Positions 1 to 7,246 of a DNA stretch of 64,000 nucleotides are shown here, piece after piece (the stretch's first letter is position 1; the number at the start of each line of letters is the position of its first letter). The notes below the pieces were generated by a model. The model was given only the letters and a program-made list of their open reading frames with translations. It made no database searches and was not told the origin of the DNA. The position numbers and the translations under genes are program-made. The DNA comes from CAYNHT01 sp964397485. GTDB taxonomy: Bacteria; Bacillota_I; Bacilli_A; RF39; UBA660. Where the stretch lies: the NCBI GenBank assembly GCA_964397485.1, contig CAYNHT010000004.1, forward strand, positions 1 through 64,000, in the 5' to 3' direction.

Positions 1-622
1 ATTCTTCTGATATTGTTGATAACCCGTTATTATTATAGACTCTTACTTTAAATGTATAATTTGTATCATTTGTAAGTCCTGTGAAATTATAGACGTTACT
101 TATTTGTTTTGAGGTCCAAGTATTCCCGTTATCTTTACTAAATTGATATCCATTTATTCCACTTTCTAAATCTTCAGCACTAGCTACTATTGTTATTGAA
201 CTACTTGTTACTAGATTTGATGCTATTGTTATTGTTGGTGGTGTTATATCTAGTGCATCACAACTACCTGTTACAATGACTATATTATTTATAGTTCCAC
301 CAGCACAGTATTTCCCGTTACTTACTTTATCTAGTTCTAAAATACCTTGTTCATTTTTTATTATCTTACCGCTTGTAAAGTTTTTATTTTTCATTTGAAT
401 CTTAGTATCAACTACATTTATTCCTTCTTCTGGAAAGACTTCAAATTCACTTGATGCTATATATAAATCTGCAGCACCAAAAACACTTCTTAAACTTTCT
501 TTATAAGAAGATTTTTGAACTTTATCTATTACTCCTAATACTAATGGTATAGTTATTAGAGCTACTATTGCTAATATTACTATTACAGCTAACAATTCTA
601 TTAATGTAAATCCTTTTTTCAT
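1..622 (-). CDS. Giant prepilin-like surface protein, family A (partial, C-terminal part outside the window)
   Basis: The gene starts with ATG at 622, preceded by a GGAAGGA ribosome site, and stays open to the window edge, so only about 207 N-terminal residues are visible. It begins with a class III (type IV prepilin) signal, MKKG followed by FTLIELLAVIVILAI, with Glu at mature position 5 and a long hydrophobic helix. Next come a short pilin-like head with a Cys pair (NGKYCAGGT and GSCD) and a domain opening TPPTITIASNLVTSSS with the motif GINGYQFSKDNG, which looks like an Ig/FnIII-type module. The three family A genes at 7.2-14.3 kb share all of these. The expected fate is prepilin-peptidase processing and either assembly into a pilus-like fibre or N-helix anchoring in the membrane. 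Family membership is clear; function is inferred. Confidence 0.85.
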   Translation of the reverse strand, partial: MKKGFTLIELLAVIVILAIVALITIPLVLGVIDKVQKSSYKESLRSVFGAADLYIASSEFEVFPEEGINVVDTKIQMKNKNFTSGKIIKNEQGILELDKVSNGKYCAGGTINNIVIVTGSCDALDITPPTITIASNLVTSSSITIVASAEDLESGINGYQFSKDNGNTWTSKQISNVYNFTGLTNDTNYTFKVRVYNNNGLSTISEE

Positions 623-665
623 ACTTCATTTATATCCTTCCAAATTTTACTATAATATCAAGTTT

Positions 666-695
666 AGTATATCAAAATGTTGCACATTTAGTCAA
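666..695 (-). promoter_or_regulatory. Sigma-A-like promoter for the partial family A gene
   Basis: On the minus strand TTGACT (690-695) and TATACT (666-671) are separated by 18 nt, about 45 nt upstream of the start codon at 622. Confidence 0.6.
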
Positions 696-725
696 TGCCG
701 TAAATAATTAAATTAAAAAACCATT

Positions 726-1844
726 TCAGTCTATAGTCATGATTCCATAATCATTATCTATAGTGTTAATGTTATATAAAATAAGGATATCTTTTATTAA
801 TTTATTTTCCTTTATATACATAGATATACTCTCTTTATAAAATCTTGGATCAATAACATGAACCTTTTGATAATGACTCACTAAGAACGGAATAAAACTA
901 TTCGCATAACTATCTTTAATAACAGCTACTTCTGTATTATTTGTTAAGTTATTATTAGTTATGGTAATTAAAGGATGATTGTTATCTAAAAATACTGCAT
1001 ATTTATCTTTTTTTTCTAGATGATTTTTCTCATAAACTGAATTAGTGGTTTTATTTGTCATAACGTATTGAACAGTAACATCTAAGCTATTCAAATTAAA
1101 TAGATGAATTTTATCTGCCTCAATAGAATTATCTAATACCTTAGAATAAATAGTACCTCTAAAATTATCAGTTACTTCTTCTATTTCAAAATCACTAATA
1201 TTAATTGGCTGAATTTGTCTATTATAGCAATATTCCAAATATGCAAAGTATGCACCAAACGTAGTCCAATGATGATCTAAACGATAAAACATCTGATAGT
1301 TACTATTCTCTTTTTTCAAAACATCATATATATTAATTGTATTAAAATTAATATTGCTGTATATATAATTTATACTATCTATTTGACTAATTACTGGGGT
1401 ATATTTATGAAGTTTCTCTCTATTAATAGACAAACTAGTAGGAACTAGCATCAGTGACAGTTCAACATGATCAATATTTGTATGAAAATTATTTAATTTT
1501 GAAATTAACGCATCTTTGTTATTGGGTTTTGCATATTTTTCTATTAAATATCCATCAGCAGCTATATATACGTTGTTTATTTCTTTTTTGCCGATAATCT
1601 TTTCAAAAGATGTTTTTATACGAATAAATCTGCTTCTTAAAGGAAAATGATCAACTAAGTAATCTTTAAGTTTATCCATATAGGTTCCATCTTTTAATCT
1701 TTCAAATTGAAAACGAGGAAAATTAGATAAATATCTGTTTTCATTTTCTGAAAAATATTCACGGTCAGTAAAAATAAATACCAATGGTAACAATATAATT
1801 AATACAGTAATAAAAATAGCTAATATTTTTTTATGATTTATCAT
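726..1844 (-). CDS. DHHW-family membrane-anchored protein, partner of the MBOAT acyltransferase
   Basis: A 372-residue protein with one N-terminal membrane helix (about residues 7-26) and an extracytoplasmic body. The motif RLDHHWTTFGAYFAYLEY (about residue 190) is the signature of the DHHW family, relatives of the AlgX/AlgJ/DltD-type SGNH-like proteins that receive acyl groups from an MBOAT channel and pass them to an extracellular polymer. The later motif IKDSYANSFIPFL resembles the conserved C-terminal part of that fold. It starts 9 nt after the MBOAT stop codon, with GAGGTGA as ribosome site, so the two are almost certainly co-expressed. The polymer acylated (wall polysaccharide, teichoic acid or other) cannot be told from sequence. 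Confidence 0.85.
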   Translation of the reverse strand: MINHKKILAIFITVLIILLPLVFIFTDREYFSENENRYLSNFPRFQFERLKDGTYMDKLKDYLVDHFPLRSRFIRIKTSFEKIIGKKEINNVYIAADGYLIEKYAKPNNKDALISKLNNFHTNIDHVELSLMLVPTSLSINREKLHKYTPVISQIDSINYIYSNINFNTINIYDVLKKENSNYQMFYRLDHHWTTFGAYFAYLEYCYNRQIQPINISDFEIEEVTDNFRGTIYSKVLDNSIEADKIHLFNLNSLDVTVQYVMTNKTTNSVYEKNHLEKKDKYAVFLDNNHPLITITNNNLTNNTEVAVIKDSYANSFIPFLVSHYQKVHVIDPRFYKESISMYIKENKLIKDILILYNINTIDNDYGIMTID

Positions 1845-1853
1845 TATTTCACC

Positions 1854-3272
1854 TCAAAATCTAAAGTATAAAAATGGATTATAAGTGTCACTTACTAAAT
1901 AAGAAATTGTTACAAGTAGTAAAAATAAGTATATTATCAATAAAATACCTAAAATAAAATAATTATATTTTTTTATTTTACTTTTTTTAAATAAACTTAG
2001 GATATATGGATAAGTTGGTAATGAAAATATAATTGCTACTGTAAGAATAGTGATATTATTGATAATAAAATAAACACTTGAACCGTCAATAAATTTAGTA
2101 CCGCTCAGCCCAAACATAACACTTGCATAATTAGCCAGACTATTAATATCATCAAACGCAAATATCAACCACCCCGTTATAATAAAAAATAAGGAATATA
2201 TGTGTTTAAAATAAAGAGGCCATTTCTTTATAAAATTTTGGAATATAAATTTTTCCAATATCAAAATGAATCCATAATATAAACCCCATAAAATAAAATT
2301 CCATGCAGCACCATGCCATATTCCCGTTAACAACCACACAATCATAAGATTTCTAATTATTATAATTTTTCTTACTCTACTACCACCTAGTGGTATGTAA
2401 ACATAATCTTTAAACCAAGTAAATAAAGAAATATGCCATCTACGCCAAAAATCTGTTATGGATGAGGCTACATATGGATAATTAAAGTTTTCAGGATAAC
2501 TAAATCCAAGCATTCGTCCCATACCTATTGCCATATCACTGTAACCGCTAAAATCAAAATAAATTTGGAAGGTAAAAGCTATAATTCCAATCCAAGCGGT
2601 TAAAAAGGATATTTCATTGGCAGGAGTAGTACTTATAACGCTCCATAAATAACCAACATTGTTTGCAATTAAAACTTTTTTAAATAACCCATGGGTAAAT
2701 CTTATTAATCCAGATGAAAAAGAATTAAAATTTATATCTCTTTTATGTAATTGCACACCTACTTCTTCATAGCGTACAATTGGTCCGGCTATTAGCTGAG
2801 GAAACATTGACACATATGTCATAAAATTAATAAATTTATGTTCAGCTTTAACAGTTCCTCTATATACATCAATACTATAGCTCATTGTTTGGAAGGTAAA
2901 AAAACTAATTCCAATAGGTAGTCCGAGTTTTAAAAGTGGAATAGATAAATTAAATATGTTGTTTATATTGATAATTATGAAATCACTATACTTAAAAAAA
3001 CCTAACAGCAATACATTTATAATAATTGAAGCTATCATAAATATTTGTTTTCTTTTTCTATTAGTAAAATTTTTTTCTATTAAAAGTCCATTAGTATAAT
3101 CTACAACTGATGAAAAAATCATCAAAACTATATAAACTGGTTCACCCCATGCATAGAAGATTAAACTAAAAATTAAGAGTATTATATTTTTAAATTTAAA
3201 AGGTACAATATAGTAGATTAATAGAAAAAGAGGCAAAAAATAAAAAAGAAAAGGAATGCTACTAAAAACCAT
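1854..3272 (-). CDS. MBOAT-family O-acyltransferase (AlgI/DltB-like)
   Basis: A 472-residue polytopic membrane protein with about ten hydrophobic segments. Motifs typical of AlgI-type MBOAT enzymes are present: FPQLIAGPIVRYEEV, DFSGYSDMAIGMGRMLGF, then SITDFWRRWHISLFTWFKDY and VWLLTGIWHGAAWNF, where the His of GIWHGA is the expected catalytic residue. The family moves acyl groups (usually acetyl) across the membrane onto cell-surface carbohydrates. It stops with TGA directly followed by the ribosome site of the DHHW gene and follows a DUF4358 lipoprotein gene, which forms a recognisable Bacillota cassette. The substrate is unknown. Confidence 0.92.
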   Translation of the reverse strand: MVFSSIPFLFYFLPLFLLIYYIVPFKFKNIILLIFSLIFYAWGEPVYIVLMIFSSVVDYTNGLLIEKNFTNRKRKQIFMIASIIINVLLLGFFKYSDFIIININNIFNLSIPLLKLGLPIGISFFTFQTMSYSIDVYRGTVKAEHKFINFMTYVSMFPQLIAGPIVRYEEVGVQLHKRDINFNSFSSGLIRFTHGLFKKVLIANNVGYLWSVISTTPANEISFLTAWIGIIAFTFQIYFDFSGYSDMAIGMGRMLGFSYPENFNYPYVASSITDFWRRWHISLFTWFKDYVYIPLGGSRVRKIIIIRNLMIVWLLTGIWHGAAWNFILWGLYYGFILILEKFIFQNFIKKWPLYFKHIYSLFFIITGWLIFAFDDINSLANYASVMFGLSGTKFIDGSSVYFIINNITILTVAIIFSLPTYPYILSLFKKSKIKKYNYFILGILLIIYLFLLLVTISYLVSDTYNPFLYFRF

Positions 3273-3292
3273 AATATTGCCTCCTTTTTTAA

Positions 3293-3763
3293 TTAATTAT
3301 TTTCTTTAATGTAATTTAAAACCTTGTTGTTATCATTAGAAACAATGTAGATTAAATATTGTCCATAACTTGTTTGTAATCGATTTTTTATCAGCGCCTC
3401 TTCTTTTGGAAAATATAAAGCCCATTCTTGTTCGTATTTTATAAAAAAATTTTCAATTTCATTATTGACTTCATCTTTCTTATTTTCCTTTGGCAATACA
3501 ATTATATACATACTTGCCTGATCCATTTCTTTAGGTATAGAGAAAAGAATTTTATCTATATTACTTATATCTAAATCATATTTAGATTGTAATTTTTCAT
3601 TGTCAATTATCTCATTATTAAATAAAGGTCTAATTTGATTATTACTATCCTTATAATTTAAAGATTCTATTCCAGAGTATAGTTTAATTAAATCCAATTC
3701 AACTTCTTTTTGATTACAACCAACTAATAATACCATTACGATAAATACAACAATTTTTTTCAT
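3293..3763 (-). CDS. DUF4358-type lipoprotein
   Basis: The start is placed at the ATG at 3763 because AAGGGTGATAAT precedes it and the next residues, MKKIVVFIVMVLLVGCNQ, form a lipoprotein signal ending in a lipobox Cys; an in-frame start at 3814 would bury this signal. The mature part has the pattern of DUF4358 proteins: a MYIIVLP strand, an alternating KYEQEW...YFPKEE helix and a C-terminal YGQYLIYIVSNDNNKV motif. These small lipoproteins often accompany MBOAT and DHHW genes, as here (20 nt to the MBOAT gene). The biochemical role is not known; it may assist surface polymer acylation. Confidence 0.75.
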   Translation of the reverse strand: MKKIVVFIVMVLLVGCNQKEVELDLIKLYSGIESLNYKDSNNQIRPLFNNEIIDNEKLQSKYDLDISNIDKILFSIPKEMDQASMYIIVLPKENKKDEVNNEIENFFIKYEQEWALYFPKEEALIKNRLQTSYGQYLIYIVSNDNNKVLNYIKENN

Positions 3764-3790
3764 ATTATCACCCTTTTTATTAGTATTTAA

Positions 3791-3823
3791 AAAAGAAAAG
3801 AGGTTTGAAATCAAACCTCTTTA
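3791..3823 (-). terminator. Intrinsic terminator of the suf operon
   Basis: On the minus strand an AGAGGTTTGA/TCAAACCTCT hairpin (3799-3820) is followed by TTTTCTTTTTT. It lies just after the sufS stop codon and separates suf from the DUF4358-MBOAT-DHHW cassette. Confidence 0.85.
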
Positions 3824-3827
3824 TATA

Positions 3828-5021
3828 TTATATTATTTCTGTACTTAAATTTGGATTAAGCAAAACTTCTACCAAACGATCTATTTCTTCTTTTGTATTA
3901 TAAAAGTATAAACTAATACGACATGTATTTTTTATTCCTAAATCATCTTGTAATATTTTAGCACAATGATTGCCAGCTCTTACACAAATATGATATTTAT
4001 TTAAGTATATTGCTAAATCTTGTGCGAAAATACCATCGACATTAAAAGTAATTATTCCACTTTCACCAGTTTCGTTATATATAATAATGTTAGAAACCTC
4101 TTTTAATTTCTCGACCGCGTATTTCCTTAAAGAAATCTCATAATCGTGTATCTTATCCATTCCAATATTTTTAAGATACCCAATTACATCACTAAAGGCA
4201 ATAACGCCAGCAATATTTGGAGTTCCTGCTTCTAACATATGTGGTAAATCCATATATTCACGATAACCTGAATTATTGAAAGAAGCATTCATTCCTCCAC
4301 CAAACATAATAGGTCTAATATTATTTAATAATCTTTCTTTCCCATATAAAACTCCAACTCCGGTTGGACCACACATTTTATGAGCAGAAAACACAAGAAA
4401 ATCTATATCTAAATCTACAACATCTATAGGCATATGGGCTACACTTTGGGCACCATCAACAACTACTAGTATACCATGTTCATGAGCAAATTCAGTAATT
4501 TCTTTTATCGGTCTAACATCACCTGCCACATTTGTTATATGAGCTAGACTAATAACTTTTGTTTGTGGTGTCATAGCTTTTTTTACATTTTCAATTGTAA
4601 CTTTTAAATCTTTGGTAAGTTCAATATATTTAATTTTAAAGCCAATTTCCTCTGATAATTCAAACCAAGGTAATACATTTGATGCATGCTCACTTTTAGT
4701 TAATAAAATTTCGTCATCTTTCTTTAAATAAAATTTAAAATAACCAAATATTATTTTATTCAAAGAATCAGTAGAACCACTTGTAAATACTATTTCTCTG
4801 CTTTTTAAAGCACCTATAAAATCACGTACCATATCCCTAGCGTTCTCATACTTAGTATCTACTATTAAACTATTATCATAATCACCACGATGAGCATTAG
4901 CAGTATATTTACTATAGTAATCATTAGTGCTTTCTAGTAAAATTTTTGGTTTTAAAGTCGTTGCACCATTGTCTAAATAGATTAATTCCTTATTTAACAT
5001 TAAAAAATCGTCACGATTCAT
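3828..5021 (-). CDS. sufS: Cysteine desulfurase SufS
   Basis: A 397-residue class V aminotransferase-fold PLP enzyme that takes sulfur from cysteine as a persulfide for Fe-S cluster assembly. Visible features are YLDNGATTLKP at the N-terminus, the PLP-lysine motif FSAHKMCGPTGVGVLYG and the catalytic-Cys loop VRAGNHCAKIL near residue 353. Length and motifs match group II (SufS/CsdA) desulfurases. It is the last gene of a sufC-sufB/D-sufS operon, 3 nt after the preceding gene, and is followed by a strong terminator. No sufU acceptor gene is adjacent, although Bacillota SufS usually works with SufU; it may be elsewhere or absent. Confidence 0.95.
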   Translation of the reverse strand: MNRDDFLMLNKELIYLDNGATTLKPKILLESTNDYYSKYTANAHRGDYDNSLIVDTKYENARDMVRDFIGALKSREIVFTSGSTDSLNKIIFGYFKFYLKKDDEILLTKSEHASNVLPWFELSEEIGFKIKYIELTKDLKVTIENVKKAMTPQTKVISLAHITNVAGDVRPIKEITEFAHEHGILVVVDGAQSVAHMPIDVVDLDIDFLVFSAHKMCGPTGVGVLYGKERLLNNIRPIMFGGGMNASFNNSGYREYMDLPHMLEAGTPNIAGVIAFSDVIGYLKNIGMDKIHDYEISLRKYAVEKLKEVSNIIIYNETGESGIITFNVDGIFAQDLAIYLNKYHICVRAGNHCAKILQDDLGIKNTCRISLYFYNTKEEIDRLVEVLLNPNLSTEII

Positions 5022-5024
5022 TTT

Positions 5025-5828
5025 TCACCTCCAATAATTATCAATTATTTGATTTACTCTACTTTTTTGGTCATCATCTATTGTTAATCCATCAATTAAA
5101 AATCCCTTTATCAACAAGTTAAGAGCTAATGTTTCAGATATTCCCCTACTTTGTAAGTAAAACATTTCTTCATCACTAAATCGACCAATTAATGCAGAGT
5201 GATTAGCTTCAACATCATTTTCCTCAACTAGTAAATTAGGATTAACTTCACATTTATTATTATTTAGATTGACAATACGATTATTTTGATTTAAAAGGCA
5301 CCCTTTCTTATCATTTAATACTATGCTTGTAATATTAAAAACTAAACTACCATCTTTTATATTAACACCATTATTATTGATGTTACTAACTGTATTACGA
5401 TAATTATGATAAATCATTAAATCATATTTTTCACAACCAGTACTGATAGTTTTAAAATTATAATCAATTTGTGCCCCCACCCCATTCAAATTAATAATAT
5501 CTAATTCTTGAACACTATCACTAGTATAAAATTTATTAATTTTGGAATAACTGTTTTCTTCCAAATAATATTTATATTGGACCTTCGTTTTATGTCCACT
5601 ACGATGTTCAAAAAGATTGAAATTAACATTTTCAAAAACATTAATAAATATATCAATTTTTACATCATCATCACTATTATATTCTATTTCTAAATTTGTA
5701 TCTTTAATTATCTTCAATTTAATACTGTTAACACTGAAAAAATCATTTTTCTCAAGGACAGTTACTTCTATACTATCGTCTATAGATGAATCAATTATAA
5801 TATCATTAACTATTTTTATTTTATTCAT
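5025..5828 (-). CDS. Short SufB/SufD-family scaffold protein
   Basis: At 267 residues this is much shorter than usual SufB or SufD (about 420-470). It keeps the C-terminal beta-helix core and the family signature ENDVEANHSALIGRFSDEE followed by MFYLQSRGISETLALNLLIKGF. A Cys in NNNKCEVNP lies close to where SufB carries its essential core Cys, and the His of NHSA matches the conserved SufD His, so it might combine features of both; that alignment is by eye. It overlaps sufC by 8 nt and is followed by sufS after 3 nt. With no second SufB/D gene here, it could form a homodimeric scaffold with SufC like the proposed minimal Sms/Suf-type systems. Calling it sufD or sufB specifically is not justified. 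Confidence 0.85.
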   Translation of the reverse strand: MNKIKIVNDIIIDSSIDDSIEVTVLEKNDFFSVNSIKLKIIKDTNLEIEYNSDDDVKIDIFINVFENVNFNLFEHRSGHKTKVQYKYYLEENSYSKINKFYTSDSVQELDIINLNGVGAQIDYNFKTISTGCEKYDLMIYHNYRNTVSNINNNGVNIKDGSLVFNITSIVLNDKKGCLLNQNNRIVNLNNNKCEVNPNLLVEENDVEANHSALIGRFSDEEMFYLQSRGISETLALNLLIKGFLIDGLTIDDDQKSRVNQIIDNYWR

Positions 5829-6615
5829 CCTTTAACATTTCCTTCACGATACAAGTCCCAATAGAAATACTTTTTTTATCTTGACTTAAATTATTATAAC
5901 CAGACTTTTCAATTTCATTAACTAAACTACTGTCACCACTTTTTACAATTTTTCCATCCATCATTATATGTACATAATCAGGCTTTATGTAATCTAGCAA
6001 TCTTTGGTAATGTGTAATTAACAAAATACCTGGTTTTTCATCTTTATGATACTTTGTAATAGAATCACCAACAATTTTTAAACTATCAACGTCTAAACCA
6101 GAATCTATTTCATCTAATAATACCATATTAGGTTTTAACAAAAACATTTGAAGAATTTCATTTTTCTTACGTTCACCACCTGAAAAACCTTTATTAACAA
6201 CACGATGGACCATATCTTTATTCATTCCTAAATCTTCAATAGTTTGATCCATTTTTTTTACAAAGTTAAACAGTTTAAATTGATCTCCCTCTTTTATATG
6301 TAAAGCTGTTCTTAGAAAATCAGCATTTGTAACACCATCTAATTCTAGAGGCATTTGCATTCCTAAAAATATTCCAAGTCTTGCTCTTTCATCTACTGAT
6401 AACTTATTTAAAAGTTTATCATCAAAGTAAATATTACCATTAGTAATCTTATAATTAGGATCTCCCATTATAACTTTCGATAATGTTGATTTACCAGTAC
6501 CATTAGGACCCATTATCGCATGTATTTCTCCACTTTTTATTTCAAGTGAAAAATCATTTAAAATTAATTTATTTTCAATTGTAACACTTAAGTGTTCAAT
6601 TTTTAAACTATGCAT
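5821..6615 (-). CDS. sufC: Fe-S assembly ATPase SufC
   Basis: A 264-residue soluble ABC ATPase. Walker A is GPNGTGKST (36-44), the ABC signature is FSGGERKKNEILQ, and Walker B is MVLLDEIDSGLDVD, whose DEIDSGLD form is characteristic of SufC. The typical length is about 250. In SUF systems SufC binds SufB/SufD and drives the conformational change needed for cluster assembly. It is the first gene of the operon, with its own promoter, and overlaps the start of the SufB/D gene, indicating translational coupling. Confidence 0.95.
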   Translation of the reverse strand: MHSLKIEHLSVTIENKLILNDFSLEIKSGEIHAIMGPNGTGKSTLSKVIMGDPNYKITNGNIYFDDKLLNKLSVDERARLGIFLGMQMPLELDGVTNADFLRTALHIKEGDQFKLFNFVKKMDQTIEDLGMNKDMVHRVVNKGFSGGERKKNEILQMFLLKPNMVLLDEIDSGLDVDSLKIVGDSITKYHKDEKPGILLITHYQRLLDYIKPDYVHIMMDGKIVKSGDSSLVNEIEKSGYNNLSQDKKSISIGTCIVKEMLKDE

Positions 6616-6636
6616 ACTATCATCTCCATTATTAAC

Positions 6637-6665
6637 ATTTTATCATTAAAACTAATTTTTAACAA
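6637..6665 (-). promoter_or_regulatory. Probable promoter of the suf operon
   Basis: Minus-strand TTGTTA (6660-6665) and TAAAAT (6637-6642) are spaced by 17 nt, just upstream of the GGAGATGAT ribosome site of sufC. Confidence 0.5.
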
Positions 6666-6796
6666 TAAAATTACTTAAATAACCTTAAAAAATATAGATT
6701 TTTCTTATTATTTTTATTTTAAATAATTATCAAACTATTGAATAAATTTTACCTATGTTTACCATTATATAATAGGATATTCGCAGATATTCACTA

Positions 6797-6832
6797 AAAA
6801 GAGTTTAACTCTTTTTTTATTTTTGTTATAAT
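6797..6832 (+). promoter_or_regulatory. Hairpin overlapping the probable promoter of the HIT gene
   Basis: A palindrome AAAAAGAGTTTAACTCTTTTT (about 6797-6818) has T-rich flanks and looks like a terminator, yet no gene ends here on either strand. A TATAAT (6827-6832) follows, with TTTAAC (6804-6809) 17 nt before it, so the likely -35 lies inside the palindrome. The start codon at 6852 is preceded by GGAGATGAT. Confidence 0.45.
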
Positions 6833-6851
6833 AAAAATAGGAGATGATAAA

Positions 6852-7223
6852 ATGAATTGCATATTTTGTGAAATTATAAAAAATAATATTCCTTCTTATA
6901 CTATATTCGAAGATGAAATTGTTAAGGTTTTTTTGGATATTAATCCTGATAGTAATGGTCATACTTTAATTATTCCCAAGAAACACTATTTGGATATAAG
7001 TGATATTGATACTGATGTATTAAATCACATTATGACTACAGCTAAAAAAATTAAAACGTTACTTGAAGAAAAACTAAATATAGATGGTTTAACACTTATT
7101 CAAAATAATGGTGATGTGCAGGAAATTAAACACTATCACCTTCACTTAAAACCATATTACAAAAATAAACAAGGTATTACAGACGTCAAAGAAATATATA
7201 ATTTAATAACAAAAGAAAGTTAA
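6852..7223 (+). CDS. HIT-family nucleotide hydrolase (Hint-like)
   Basis: A 123-residue histidine-triad protein. The triad HYHLHLKP lies at about residues 94-101 and the N-terminal CIFCEII motif (C3, C6) is the metal-binding pair found in many bacterial HIT proteins. The family hydrolyses purine nucleoside phosphoramidates or related nucleotide conjugates through a His-nucleotide intermediate. It stands alone on the plus strand between two minus-strand units, with its own promoter and a shared bidirectional terminator. The physiological substrate is unknown. Confidence 0.92.
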   Translation: MNCIFCEIIKNNIPSYTIFEDEIVKVFLDINPDSNGHTLIIPKKHYLDISDIDTDVLNHIMTTAKKIKTLLEEKLNIDGLTLIQNNGDVQEIKHYHLHLKPYYKNKQGITDVKEIYNLITKES

Positions 7224-7246
7224 TAATTAACTTTCTTTTATTTTTT
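7211..7246. terminator. Bidirectional terminator between the HIT gene and a family A gene
   Basis: An AAAAGAAAGTTAAT/ATTAACTTTCTTTT inverted repeat (7211-7239) has T-rich tails on both strands and contains the stop codons of both convergent genes. Confidence 0.8.

Noticed and set aside
1854..1856. Fusion of the MBOAT and DHHW genes across the TGA (the frames are the same)
   Set aside because: A ribosome site and ATG follow at proper spacing, and the two proteins are normally separate.
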